From: Sphingobacterium sp. R2
Lineage (GTDB): Bacteria; Bacteroidota; Bacteroidia; Sphingobacteriales; Sphingobacteriaceae
Length of the DNA: 64,000 nucleotides
Direction: 5' to 3'
Assembly (NCBI RefSeq): GCF_040760075.1
Contig: NZ_CP142884.1
Span: forward strand, 3,782,001 to 3,846,000
The notes beneath the pieces are model-generated. The model saw only the letters and a program-made list of their open reading frames with translations. It searched no databases and had not been told where the DNA came from. Made by a program: the position numbers and the translations under genes. This document shows, piece by piece, positions 53,768-62,191 of the stretch. Position 1 is the first letter of the stretch; every line of letters begins with the position of its first letter.

Positions 53768-54970
53768 ATGAAAATGAAAATAAATTTGCTGTCTCTAATA
53801 ATCCTGTATTTTTTTAATACTGTATACTTATATGCACAGGATCAAGACAATAACGCACTTCAAATTGGTGATAAATTTGAAGTTCAACACAAGGTGAAAG
53901 CGATAACAGGTGAAATAAACTTTACAAGCTTGAAACCTGATTTGGTTATTCTAGATTTTTTTATGACCAACTGTACGGCCTGTATCGAAGCCTTTCCAAA
54001 AAATAATAGGCTGCAAGTAGCGTTTGGCAATACGATAAAGATACTTCCGATATCACCGGAGAGTAGAGCTGTAGTAAGTATTTTCTTCAAAAAGAATGCA
54101 TACACAAAAACTAACAAATTGGATGTCGTAGTTGAAGACAATACTTTTAAAAATTTATTTCCACATAAGGGCTATCCTCATGTGGTATGGATTTACAAAG
54201 GAAAAGTTATAGCTATTACTGCTGGTGATATGGTTACTAAAAAGTCAATAGAGGAGATTTTGGCGGGTAAAACCACAAAGGAATGGCCAATTAAGAATGA
54301 TTTTGAGGAGCTCCAATTTTTTGATGGTAACGCAGATTTGACGTCCACATTGTCGGCTTACAAGAATGGCCTACCGAGTACTTATCAAAGGGATACGATA
54401 GGAGAAAAGATCCGGTACAAAATGACTAATGTATCGCTTCTTCCGGCTTTGTACTACGCTTATTCCAATGTGAGAAAGTTGCCCCTAATGAAAAAAGAAA
54501 GAGTGAAACTTATTGATTTAGATGAAACAGATTTTTTGGATTACCAAGCCGAATCAAAATCACAATGGTTAAAAGATCACGGGTTTTGCTATGAATCTTT
54601 TTGGCCACTATCGTGGACGGAAGAACAGCGTGTCAATGCGCTGGTAGCCGATATGACAAACAGGATGAGATTGAACGTGTCATTTGCTTTGGAAGACAGT
54701 GAAATATGGTTGGTAACAAAGCGGTCGGCAAATAATAGTAATAAACCTAGCGACGGCATGGGTATAAAAATGGCCTGTACATTGTTAGAAATAAACAATC
54801 CTGATTTTCCCCCTATTATTTTGGATGTCAATGATACGAGTGAAAAAGTGAAGCTCGGCGCGGTTACAGACTATGTGTCTTTTAAAAACACTATGCAGGC
54901 AATTGGATTTACAGTGTCAAAAGAGGAGCGAATGATTGAAAAAATTGTTATCAAAAACCTAGCTAAATAA
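53768..54970 (+). CDS. TlpA/thioredoxin-like exported protein with long C-terminal extension
   Basis: This 400-residue protein has a signal peptide (about 23 residues, ending LYAQ). A thioredoxin-like domain follows with the active-site motif CTAC at 69-72 (FFMTNCTACIEAF). The 230-residue extension after the redoxin domain has no recognised motif. TlpA-like proteins in SusCD loci are thought to reduce or isomerise disulfides of imported or surface proteins. It starts directly after the susD stop and is closed by a terminator. Confidence 0.85.
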   Translation: MKMKINLLSLIILYFFNTVYLYAQDQDNNALQIGDKFEVQHKVKAITGEINFTSLKPDLVILDFFMTNCTACIEAFPKNNRLQVAFGNTIKILPISPESRAVVSIFFKKNAYTKTNKLDVVVEDNTFKNLFPHKGYPHVVWIYKGKVIAITAGDMVTKKSIEEILAGKTTKEWPIKNDFEELQFFDGNADLTSTLSAYKNGLPSTYQRDTIGEKIRYKMTNVSLLPALYYAYSNVRKLPLMKKERVKLIDLDETDFLDYQAESKSQWLKDHGFCYESFWPLSWTEEQRVNALVADMTNRMRLNVSFALEDSEIWLVTKRSANNSNKPSDGMGIKMACTLLEINNPDFPPIILDVNDTSEKVKLGAVTDYVSFKNTMQAIGFTVSKEERMIEKIVIKNLAK

Positions 54971-54976
54971 ATGCAG

Positions 54977-55006
54977 AAAGGCCGAAGATATTTACTTCGG
55001 CCTTTA
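54977..55006 (+). terminator. Terminator of the susC-susD-tlpA operon
   Basis: AAAGGCCGAAG and CTTCGGCCTTT form a perfect 11-base stem with a 7-base loop, 7 bases after the stop. GC-rich with T tail; also usable for the opposing small gene. Confidence 0.85.
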
Positions 55007-55025
55007 GAATATTAAACTTGCGAGC

Positions 55026-55247
55026 TTAAGCTTTCAGTTTAACGTTTGTCGTATTGCTGTGCGTATTCAAAGCGGTAACCATTTCGCTCAATAGATTTTC
55101 ATCTATTTCTGGTTGTCCCGAACCATTGTCATTTGCAGTAATTGTACAAATGCGTTGGTCGCCGACACAACTAGGAGTACCGGAAGCTAATGAATAGCTA
55201 CTTTCGTCTGCTGGTGCGCTTTGATTGTTCAATTGAAATAAAGCCAT
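55026..55247 (-). CDS. Small Cys-pair protein near the SusCD-TlpA locus
   Basis: The product has 73 residues with no signal peptide. The middle reads PSCVGDQRICTITANDNGSG: two cysteines five residues apart followed by a conserved-looking ANDDGSG-type turn. The tail is helical (LLSEMVTALNTHSNTTNVKL). Similar short proteins occur by SusCD-TlpA loci in Sphingobacteriaceae. The Cys pair may be a substrate of the thioredoxin-like protein or be modified. Convergent with the TlpA gene. Confidence 0.6.
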   Translation of the reverse strand: MALFQLNNQSAPADESSYSLASGTPSCVGDQRICTITANDNGSGQPEIDENLLSEMVTALNTHSNTTNVKLKA

Positions 55248-55311
55248 GTTGCAAAATTTTAATTTGTCAAATCTTGTTTATTAATCAGCTACATCCAGGA
55301 TGTATCCGGTT

Positions 55312-55614
55312 TCACAGATTCTGCCGGGCTGACCGAAACGCCGCATTAGGCCAGCCCTTTTCACGTAAATGCTGTATCGTACCGCCACACGGGAATGTGG
55401 TAAACCTACGGCCGTGCCTGTCACGTACAGGACCAGCACAGCAGCAGGTCACTGAAAGCAAAAGTTTCATCTTCGCCAAGCCAGAATATTTTCGCTGCAC
55501 CAGTTGCGAAGGCCATTGCCGACGTGGGGCGCTCATATCCGCGGCGAATGGTTGTTCATTTAGCGAATTTTCCCTGACTCGTTGTGTACGCTGTATAGTC
55601 TCTTGCTTGATCAT
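55312..55614 (-). CDS. Hypothetical Arg/Cys-rich protein
   Basis: The 100-residue frame is rich in Arg, with SVTCCCAGPVRDRHGRRFTT and FPCGGTIQHL. It lies 64 bases upstream of the small Cys-pair gene on the same strand. Composition is GC-rich compared with the neighbours. I do not recognise it; a chance frame cannot be excluded. Confidence 0.3.
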   Translation of the reverse strand: MIKQETIQRTQRVRENSLNEQPFAADMSAPRRQWPSQLVQRKYSGLAKMKLLLSVTCCCAGPVRDRHGRRFTTFPCGGTIQHLREKGWPNAAFRSARQNL

Positions 55615-55740
55615 ACTTCTTTGTTTATAAATTCACCCAGTCCTATGGGGATATGGTTCATAATCCAAAGATAGCGACCGCTGGTGCGCATAATTTGACA
55701 TAAAGCGCATCAGGATTTGACAAAATCCGTGAATCTAAAC

Positions 55741-56751
55741 CTACCTCCGCTTTTTGGAATTAAAGGTCAGCTGTTGATAGGCTGTCGGAGATAACCCCGT
55801 CTCATTTTTGAAAAATCGGGTAAAACTAGAAATCTGACCAAAGCCACAAAAGTCCGAAACGAGCTGTACAGGCATTTTTCGATCCAGCAGATGCTTTGCC
55901 TTGTCGGCCAATACTTGGTTGCGAAAATGCAATAGCGTCTCGCCATAGCGCTGCATATGGTATCTGTTGAGTTGATCTTTTGCAACGTGTAGCGCAGCAG
56001 CAATATCTCCGATCAAAATCCGCTCTTCCGTTTCTGCAATCCGCTTGCTGATCAGCGCTCGGGCCTGTAGAGCCAAATAGTCATGGTGGCTCAGGAGACC
56101 CTGCGCTTTGAGTAGCTTATTTTTGCTCAGAAGGAGCAGATCCTGAATTTTGTGAAGTATAATACTTTTGGGTATCAACGGCTTCTTGCTGAGTTCCCTC
56201 GTGAGCTCAGCAAATAACTGTCGGGTCTGCTCCATAGCGGCAAAGTCAAGGCTCACTCGGTACTGTGCAAGCCTGCCTTTATGTGCTGCGATCACGCTAG
56301 ATAGATACTCAAAGCCAGGAATCCCGCCGATATGAAGCAGATTCAAAGGTAGTGTAAAACCTTGAATGTGATAGGTTCCGGGTTCAAATTTTAATGTAAT
56401 TTCCGTTTCGGGGGCATAGAGAAACGCACCATGCCGCGGGCGGAAAATAAAGGTGTCTTTGACCTGTGGCTGGCGGTAATGGATCGGAGCACGCCCTGCG
56501 AGATGGTAGAGCAGATGGGTCTGCGGACTGCATATTTCAAAACGAATTGTTGTTGAGCTATGCACTTCGAAATGATAGCAATAGCTCTCCAAATTGCCGG
56601 TCTGCAGATACTCCTCAAACAAACAAATTTGTGGATGGTATAGCAGTCGGGTCCGGCTACCCGGCAACTGCTGATGAAAAGATTTTGTGAGCGTACTCTT
56701 GCTCACAAAATCCATATCTTCTTCTATCAACCTGAATGATGCGGTCCGCAT
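55741..56751 (-). CDS. AraC family transcriptional regulator
   Basis: The product has 336 residues. The C-terminal double helix-turn-helix (ILIGDIAAALHVAKDQLNRY, MPVQLVSDFCGFGQISSFTR, FFKNETGLSPTAYQQL) is a canonical AraC/XylS domain. The N-terminal 200 residues form a sensor-like domain with beta-rich segments (FIFRPRHGAFLYAPETEITL). Divergent from nothing nearby but close to the SusCD-TlpA locus and the small Cys-pair gene, which are its likeliest targets. Confidence 0.9.
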   Translation of the reverse strand: MRTASFRLIEEDMDFVSKSTLTKSFHQQLPGSRTRLLYHPQICLFEEYLQTGNLESYCYHFEVHSSTTIRFEICSPQTHLLYHLAGRAPIHYRQPQVKDTFIFRPRHGAFLYAPETEITLKFEPGTYHIQGFTLPLNLLHIGGIPGFEYLSSVIAAHKGRLAQYRVSLDFAAMEQTRQLFAELTRELSKKPLIPKSIILHKIQDLLLLSKNKLLKAQGLLSHHDYLALQARALISKRIAETEERILIGDIAAALHVAKDQLNRYHMQRYGETLLHFRNQVLADKAKHLLDRKMPVQLVSDFCGFGQISSFTRFFKNETGLSPTAYQQLTFNSKKRR

Positions 56752-56802
56752 AGCGCTAGTATTTTTGGGGAATAGGCCACGTCTGTTTCGGAGAAACGTG
56801 GA

Positions 56803-57204
56803 TTAGCTGCCTGCAGTATGCCGATAAACAATGCGGATAGAAAAATAACCTGTCGGCAACAATCTGTTCGCAACAGGTAGGTCACTGGATGAATTGTATC
56901 GTGAAAGGATGATGTCCTTTGGTGTGTCTTTTTCTTCATCGACAGAGCTGCTGTTCTTTTGGAAGTCAACGGCTTGGCCGTTGTTCCAGCTGTCGGCAAT
57001 CCCGATGCTAAGTTCGGTTTTGAGTGCAAGCGACATAGTATTTAGATATTGGATCTGGCTGACGCGTAGCTCAAAATAGGCGTGCATAAAGCCGACAAAA
57101 TCGCTCATGACGGAGTTGATGATAGGAAGGCGCTCGGCATAAGGAAGGGTCAATACTTTTAGCTGCAGGTCGTTGACACCTGCTTGGTCAAATGTTCTTT
57201 TCAT
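56803..57204 (-). CDS. Hypothetical protein
   Basis: From the ATG at 57204 the product has 133 residues; an upstream start at 57258 would add 18. The first half is helical (LKVLTLPYAERLPIINSVMS, HAYFELRVSQIQYLNTMSLA), resembling the helical hairpins of efflux outer-membrane proteins only superficially. The second half is polar and Ser-rich. It ends 51 bases before the AraC start on the same strand. No family recognised. Confidence 0.4.
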   Translation of the reverse strand: MKRTFDQAGVNDLQLKVLTLPYAERLPIINSVMSDFVGFMHAYFELRVSQIQYLNTMSLALKTELSIGIADSWNNGQAVDFQKNSSSVDEEKDTPKDIILSRYNSSSDLPVANRLLPTGYFSIRIVYRHTAGS

Positions 57205-57399
57205 ATTTTTGCTGTTACGTAAAACCACAAATAAATCAGCTAAAACCCTAGAAAACAAATTCTTTAGTTAGATATGACAGGATTTGGTATATTTTGACGG
57301 AATGTTTCGCCGGGAAATTAGTATTATTTTAAAGAAATTTTGTAAATTTGAGGTAAGTGTTTTGTTTTAACCAATCACCAGACCAATTTTTTATTCCTT

Positions 57400-58590
57400 A
57401 TGCGATCGGAGAATTTAAATAAAAGTAGAAGATTATTTCCGTATTTAATAAAAACTAGTATTGCCCGATGGAGCCAAATAGGCTATTATCCACTTCATTT
57501 TTTCTTGTGCTTTATCCTTGCTTTGATCATCAATCTGGGTTCTGCTGGCAGCGAGATGCTCGTCCGTATTCAGAGTAAGCGCTTTATGGCGGTATGGATT
57601 GGTACAGTGTTGCTGTTGCTGGTCTACGCTATACTGATCAGCTACATACATGCAGCCTTGGTGGTTAGGCAGCGGTTCAGTAGCAATACCAAGCTAAATT
57701 TTGTGATCTATCTGCTCTGCGCATCCGGTGTTGTCCTAGCTATCCACGGCGTCGTACTGGAAGTATTGTTACCGCACAGGCCGGGATTGATCTTGCTATC
57801 ACGATGGTATCTGACCACTGATTTTTGGTTTTTCTTTCCCATAGTGACTGCCTATATACTGTTGGTAAATCGCTTTCCAAAATGGGTATTGCTCGATTGG
57901 CAATCCTTTGTTCAGACGCCGATCCAGATCCCTTCTGCGGCCAGGCAGCAGCTTGATCAAGATCAGGCGCCACTGCTAGTAGCAGGTGGATCCGAAACTG
58001 GTGAAAATAGAGATTCTGTTAAACATGTGACCGACCAACTGGTGAAGAGCCCAAGGCAGCTATCCGGAAACAATGTCCAAACCACAGCGATGGATCTCCC
58101 ACCTGTGCCAAAATCAGAATCCCAGGCTACCTTGTTCCGTCTGTGGCAGCGCGATCGGGATCGGCTAGCACTGATGGTCTACCTTTTGCGTAAATGGGAG
58201 GATAAAGAACAGACAGACAGTACCACGATAAAATGCCTGAATGCGGTGATCATCTATAAACAACAACGTACGGCAGATGTCTATCTGCATGACGGAAAGT
58301 TGTGTCGGATAGAGGTAACCACCAAAGCACTGCGTGAAAATCCATGGTTGGTCAAAATACGGGCGAGAGTGTATGTCAATATGCTCTATTTTCGCGTGCC
58401 CGTAAATCGGCCCACCATGTTGGAACTTACCGCTGAGATCAAGGAGAAACTACATCGATTGTTGCCGGAGGATAAGCTCAAAATAATGGTCACGCCCTCG
58501 CGTGAGCTGCGCAACAACATCAATAATTTTTGGGGAATAATAGATACGCTAGATGAAAGCAAATTGGAAGAGGAATTTAATCTGGCTTAA
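57400..58590 (+). CDS. Membrane-bound LytTR-like regulator
   Basis: This 396-residue protein has four transmembrane helices at about 28-160. A linker of about 100 polar residues follows, then a C-terminal domain with AVIIYKQQRTADVYLHDGKL and LVKIRARVYVNMLYFRVPV. That pattern (short strand, dGk, then RxxVNxxY) is that of LytTR DNA-binding domains. Membrane-LytTR proteins are common in Bacteroidota and regulate nearby genes. No neighbouring kinase. The LytTR call is by pattern only. Confidence 0.55.
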   Translation: MRSENLNKSRRLFPYLIKTSIARWSQIGYYPLHFFLCFILALIINLGSAGSEMLVRIQSKRFMAVWIGTVLLLLVYAILISYIHAALVVRQRFSSNTKLNFVIYLLCASGVVLAIHGVVLEVLLPHRPGLILLSRWYLTTDFWFFFPIVTAYILLVNRFPKWVLLDWQSFVQTPIQIPSAARQQLDQDQAPLLVAGGSETGENRDSVKHVTDQLVKSPRQLSGNNVQTTAMDLPPVPKSESQATLFRLWQRDRDRLALMVYLLRKWEDKEQTDSTTIKCLNAVIIYKQQRTADVYLHDGKLCRIEVTTKALRENPWLVKIRARVYVNMLYFRVPVNRPTMLELTAEIKEKLHRLLPEDKLKIMVTPSRELRNNINNFWGIIDTLDESKLEEEFNLA

Positions 58591-58702
58591 AACAGAAGTA
58601 TTGTCTAACGCTGTGGTGATGGAGCCGCTGCACAGTGCCAATTGTGCAAAGTGACTCGTTTCGGCGACCAGCATGTTTAATTGCATGGTTATGTTAAATT
58701 TA

Positions 58703-58999
58703 ATGAATCGCATTTGTGACCTTTTGGAGGTCATAACCTCCTTATTGAAAGCGATATTGACGCATATAACGGAAGAAATGAATAAAGTATCTACGGAAAC
58801 AGCGGAGATACCTTCCGAACTGGATCATATGCTTGATATCGCTGATGTGCTCGACAAATTGGGTATCTCTGAATCGAAGTATTACCGACTGGTCCGCGAA
58901 GGAAAGCTCAGGCCGAGGAAACTGGGCAAGCGGCACTATTATTACTTGTCGGATTTACACCAGCAACTGGAAGAGAGCAGGCGTAAGGGGCGGATTTAG
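58703..58999 (+). CDS. Excisionase/MerR-type helix-turn-helix protein
   Basis: From the ATG at 58703 the product has 98 residues; a start at 58673 is also possible. The C-terminal part DHMLDIADVLDKLGISESKY, YRLVREGKLRPRKLGKRHYY is a helix_turn_helix_17-type domain as in excisionase-family proteins. The N-terminal helix has ICDLLEVITSLLKAILTHIT. Such genes are common in mobile elements, but no integrase is present next to it. A terminator follows within 10 bases. Confidence 0.7.
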   Translation: MNRICDLLEVITSLLKAILTHITEEMNKVSTETAEIPSELDHMLDIADVLDKLGISESKYYRLVREGKLRPRKLGKRHYYYLSDLHQQLEESRRKGRI

Positions 59000-59008
59000 C
59001 GCGTTGTA

Positions 59009-59033
59009 ACAAAGGAGCCAAAAGGCTCCTTTG
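59009..59033 (+). terminator. Terminator of the HTH gene
   Basis: ACAAAGGAGCC AAAA GGCTCCTTTGT, a perfect 11-base stem with 4-base loop followed by TATTT, 10 bases after the stop. Confidence 0.85.
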
Positions 59034-59079
59034 TTATTTCTTGCGAACAAGCGAACGCAAGTTTCTTCACATCGCTACG

Positions 59080-59260
59080 CTTCGGCAGCTGTTCGGCGAC
59101 GGTCTGGCTATCCTTCGACTTTGCTTCGACACAGCTGGGGCACATCTTCGACGCTCCTTCGGGTGGGCTTCGACAACGCTTCGAGTCGGCTTCGACTCCC
59201 AGTCGAACAGCACCCGAACAATACCCGAACAGCAGCCGAAGCTGTGTCGAAGCTGTCTGC
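59080..59260. repeat. TTCG/CGAA-rich palindromic repeat region
   Basis: The first half is dense in CTTCGAC and TTCGG words, the second half in CCGAACA and GTCGAAG words. GCTTCGACACAGCT at 59123-59136 is the exact reverse complement of AGCTGTGTCGAAGC at 59240-59253. CTGTTCGG/CCGAACAG and TTCGGGTG/CACCCGAA pair likewise. Chance frames on both strands are open here but look like repeat translation. GC content is far above the window average. Confidence 0.6.
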
Positions 59261-59489
59261 AATCTTTTCCGAATACGTCCCGAATACGATCGCTTAACGG
59301 CCCAACGGACTACCGAGGGGGCTGCCGATCTGTTAAAGTTGACAGGCAATGACAGCATTTCCACCCGTGTAATATCAATCCCTGCATTTATCCTTCTACT
59401 GAAAAAAGTCATGCTAATTTAGCTCTTGCTAGCAAAACAAAGACTGCTCATGACAGTCGTAACTATTTATTATTTAAACATGTATAATC
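59261..59489. other. Spacer before the DUF6266 gene
   Basis: No gene supported. AT-rich near 59460 (TATTTATTATTTAAACATG), where a promoter for the DUF6266 gene would be expected. Confidence 0.35.
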
Positions 59490-60134
59490 ATGGCAAGATT
59501 TTTAAAAGGTATACACGGAGCCTACTCTGGGAAAGTAGGAAGTGTAATAGGAAGCAGTTGGCGAGGTGTGGATTATGTCCGCTCACTCTCCAAGATTACA
59601 AACAAAAAAGCGAGTGAAGGACAGATCGCACAGCGGGCAAGATTTGCAACCGCGGTAGCTTTTCTTTCGCCGATCAAGGATCTACTCAACCTGGGCTATT
59701 CGGACAAATTGCAGAGTAAAGCAACAGGGTACAACAAGGCGCTACAATATCTCCTGAATTATGGTGGCGTAACAGGTACTTACCCTGCATTCGAAATAGA
59801 TTATGCAAAGATCGTTATTTCCAAGGGCTCATTGGCAACGCTGATGGGTGCAGAATGGTCAGAAGCTTTTCCGCAGGAGATCATGTTGACATGGGAGCCG
59901 CAGTTCAACAAACTTAACGCGTTCGCCGGCGATTCTGTTATTCTGCTCATGTACAACAGCAGCAAGAATTTCTTCAGTATCCTGGAGTCTGCGACTCGCG
60001 AAGAAGCAAGTATGAGTTTCAAGCTGCCTACTAGCTACTCCGGTGACACGCTGGAAGGCTGGGTATTTACCGGTCATCAGGATGGTATCAAGACTTCTCC
60101 GAGTGTTTACCTGGGTAAACTATCCATTAGCTAA
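59490..60134 (+). CDS. DUF6266 family protein
   Basis: The product has 214 residues. The opening MARFLKGIHGAYSGKVGSVI, then GSSWRGVDYVRSLSKITNKK, is the diagnostic beginning of DUF6266. Two repeats of a beta-sandwich-like unit follow (ITWEPQ-like segments near 130 and WVFTGHQDG near 195). It has no signal peptide. Function unknown. It is followed after one base by a DUF5675 gene, an association often seen in this phylum. Confidence 0.85.
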   Translation: MARFLKGIHGAYSGKVGSVIGSSWRGVDYVRSLSKITNKKASEGQIAQRARFATAVAFLSPIKDLLNLGYSDKLQSKATGYNKALQYLLNYGGVTGTYPAFEIDYAKIVISKGSLATLMGAEWSEAFPQEIMLTWEPQFNKLNAFAGDSVILLMYNSSKNFFSILESATREEASMSFKLPTSYSGDTLEGWVFTGHQDGIKTSPSVYLGKLSIS

Positions 60135-60135
60135 T

Positions 60136-60540
60136 ATGGCTGTTAAACACACCCTGCTGCTCCTACGAAAGTATGGAGCACGGGGAACCAATGGTACCAT
60201 CAGCTATCAAGGCGAAGAGATATGCCATACAATCGAGCTGCCTGATAGAAATAATACGCCAAGGATCAGCTGTATTCCAATTGGTCGATATAAGTTGGAG
60301 AAACGGCGCTACCCCAAACATGGTGAGCAGATTGGCATCCCGCTGGTGCTCGGCCGCGAAGCAATACTGATCCATGCGGCCAACAATGCACTCCGTGAAT
60401 TGCAGGGCTGCATTGCGCCGGTAACGACGTTAACGGGCGAAGGTACTGGGGATTATAGCGGCAAGGCATTAGCAAAGCTTAAAGCGCTGGTGTATAGCCT
60501 GTGGGATATGGGGGATGAAGTGTATTTGAGTATTCGTTAA
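60136..60540 (+). CDS. DUF5675 family protein
   Basis: The product has 134 residues from the ATG at 60136, one base after the DUF6266 stop. Motifs NGTISYQGEEICHTIELPDR, ISCIPIGRYKLEKR, ILIHAANNALRELQGCIAPV (HxAN ... GCI) are typical of DUF5675, which resembles phage-encoded or L,D-transpeptidase-like small domains. A His-Cys pair (His near 100 and Cys of QGCI) could be catalytic. Possibly a cell-wall-acting enzyme; unproven. Confidence 0.82.
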   Translation: MAVKHTLLLLRKYGARGTNGTISYQGEEICHTIELPDRNNTPRISCIPIGRYKLEKRRYPKHGEQIGIPLVLGREAILIHAANNALRELQGCIAPVTTLTGEGTGDYSGKALAKLKALVYSLWDMGDEVYLSIR

Positions 60541-60755
60541 GGCTTTGGAGATCTGGAATTAGTTGCTGCATTCCTTTGGCCTTCTTCTTAGCAAGCTGAC
60601 GGCATAAATCAAACTCGCTATGCTCGGACAATGATTTATGCTATCGTCATCTCGCGTCAGCGATAGACAGTCGGAACGCAAGGCTTTCAATTCCATGATC
60701 TCCTTAGCTTAACGAAAGATGTATTAATGGTAGGGATACTGAAAATGCAAAAAGT

Positions 60756-61010
60756 ATGAAAAAAATCTTTAACAAAATAGGACAGGTCCTGCAGCTGGTG
60801 CTGGCGGCTCCTGTTAAACTACCGGAAAAGGTTGGCAACGTATTGAACTACCTGGCTCTGGGATTGGGGATCGTAGAAAAGGTATTGGATGAAGCTAAAC
60901 TCCAACCGGAGGTAAGTGACGGAAAACCGCCATCGGAAGCTGATGTGCATGCGGCAAACGATACGGCCAAAACTATGGCTGAAAGGAGCGTGGATGATGA
61001 AAGTGAATAA
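60756..61010 (+). CDS. Small hypothetical protein of the DUF6266 cluster
   Basis: The product has 84 residues with an amphipathic and hydrophobic N-terminal half (VLQLVLAAPVKLPEKVGNVL, YLALGLGIVEKVLDE) and an acidic tail (ERSVDDESE). It overlaps the next small gene by 17 bases. Similar small proteins accompany DUF5675 genes. It may be a membrane-active peptide; function unknown. Confidence 0.55.
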   Translation: MKKIFNKIGQVLQLVLAAPVKLPEKVGNVLNYLALGLGIVEKVLDEAKLQPEVSDGKPPSEADVHAANDTAKTMAERSVDDESE

Positions 61011-61170
61011 TATCCGCATCTCGGCCATAGGCGGTACCCTCTGTTCCATCTGGGCCAGCATTTCCCTGGGGGATGTGTTGCAAACAGCCCTGACAGCGGC
61101 ACTGGGTACTTTGGTCAGTTTTGCCACGAGTAGGCTGCTGGGCAAATGGCGCAACAAGCAGAAAAGGTGA
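60994..61170 (+). CDS. Small membrane protein, holin-like
   Basis: The product has 58 residues from ATG 60994, preceded by AAAGGAG at a good distance. One long hydrophobic stretch (ISAIGGTLCSIWASISLGDV then ALTAALGTLVSFATSRLLG) and a basic tail (KWRNKQKR) give the look of a phage holin. It overlaps the preceding gene. With DUF5675 it might form a release-type module; this is inference. Confidence 0.5.
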   Translation: MMKVNNIRISAIGGTLCSIWASISLGDVLQTALTAALGTLVSFATSRLLGKWRNKQKR

Positions 61171-61202
61171 GTGGTAATTAACGAAGTTCCAAAACAAAAG
61201 AA

Positions 61203-61231
61203 AACACCATAATACGCGGTATTATGGTGTT
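61203..61231. terminator. Bidirectional terminator between small membrane gene and cytochrome gene
   Basis: AACACCATAATAC and GTATTATGGTGTT form a perfect 13-base stem with a 3-base loop and lie between the convergent genes ending at 61170 and 61251. Confidence 0.8.
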
Positions 61232-61250
61232 AAATGAATATGTGGTTTGA

Positions 61251-61670
61251 TTAGTTTTTCGCTAAGACCATCTCGGGTTCTTCCTTCCCGCCATGACAGG
61301 TTTTACAGGAAATTGCTTTGGCTGGAGCATTATTCCAACTGCGGTTAAAATACTTTTTATTGATTTTTTGGGTCATCTTGATCATCGCCCGCCCAATATC
61401 CTTTTTGTGGTTCTCATCACTGGCAAAGTCCAATTTCTTAGGATCTTCTTTTGATGGTGCATGACAGAAACCACATTTTACGCCCAAGGCAACGTTAAAT
61501 TCCTTCATGGTGGAAATCAATTCGTCATGGGAAATATTTTTTGGGAGAACTTTTAAATTGGTTGGTTTGGGCTCTTCCTTTGGTTTGTCCTGTTGGAAAC
61601 TAAATGCACTCAACGCAAGCGCAATAGCCAACACGGATGCAATCGCACCTAATTTATTGAATTGTTTCAT
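61251..61670 (-). CDS. c-type cytochrome (photosynthetic reaction centre cytochrome subunit-like)
   Basis: The product has 139 residues with a signal peptide (about 25 residues). Two haem-binding motifs are visible: CGFCH at 66-70 and CKTCH at 122-126, so up to two covalently bound haems. The segment LPKNISHDELISTMKEFNVA is typical of the small cytochrome c family named after the photosynthetic reaction centre subunit but common in non-phototrophic Bacteroidota. Probably a periplasmic electron carrier. Confidence 0.88.
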   Translation of the reverse strand: MKQFNKLGAIASVLAIALALSAFSFQQDKPKEEPKPTNLKVLPKNISHDELISTMKEFNVALGVKCGFCHAPSKEDPKKLDFASDENHKKDIGRAMIKMTQKINKKYFNRSWNNAPAKAISCKTCHGGKEEPEMVLAKN

Positions 61671-61761
61671 TTCTCTTTTCCTTTATGCTTGACTAAATAT
61701 AGGGAGAAAGCAATAATTTTCAAACAGAAAATGAAGTTAATATGACAATTTAGATTGATTA

Positions 61762-62148
61762 TTAGTTACGGACTGCATTTTCAACGACCCAACTTTGGCT
61801 ATTAGCTTGATAATTAATTGTTAATCGTTTTCCTTCAATTTTGACATTCTTTAATCCTGTCGTGTCAGCTGATACCCAAGTCGTATCGTTTTCTTGATTC
61901 AATCTAAGCGAAGTAATATTTGGGATACCCGTGAAGAACTCAACTCTGTAGGTACCGTTGCTTTCTTTTAAAACGCGAATAAGCCGATTATCCCGATCTA
62001 CTTCCAATGAATTATCTTGGTATTGGATACGCCCGATAAAACTGCCCGCTGCTGCTGCAGTAGCGTTACCTGAATCTTGATTTTTGGCACACGAAGCTAC
62101 TAAAATAATGAGGATACAAAGCGCGAGTAAGACGTTGAAAAACTTCAT
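61762..62148 (-). CDS. Hypothetical lipoprotein
   Basis: The product has 128 residues with a lipobox ILVASC (Cys20) and a beta-rich body (GSFIGRIQYQDNSLEVDRDN, YRVEFFTGIPNITSLRL). It is probably anchored in a membrane facing the periplasm or the cell surface. No family recognised. Single gene with an AT-rich upstream region. Confidence 0.65.
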   Translation of the reverse strand: MKFFNVLLALCILIILVASCAKNQDSGNATAAAAGSFIGRIQYQDNSLEVDRDNRLIRVLKESNGTYRVEFFTGIPNITSLRLNQENDTTWVSADTTGLKNVKIEGKRLTINYQANSQSWVVENAVRN

Positions 62149-62191
62149 GTGTGTAATTTTTGCTCTAAAATAAGACTTTTTGATCGAAAAC

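Noticed and set aside
58996..59412. Long open frames on both strands through the TTCG-rich region (138 and over 80 codons)
   Set aside because: They are produced by the repeat composition, show no family features and overlap the terminator.
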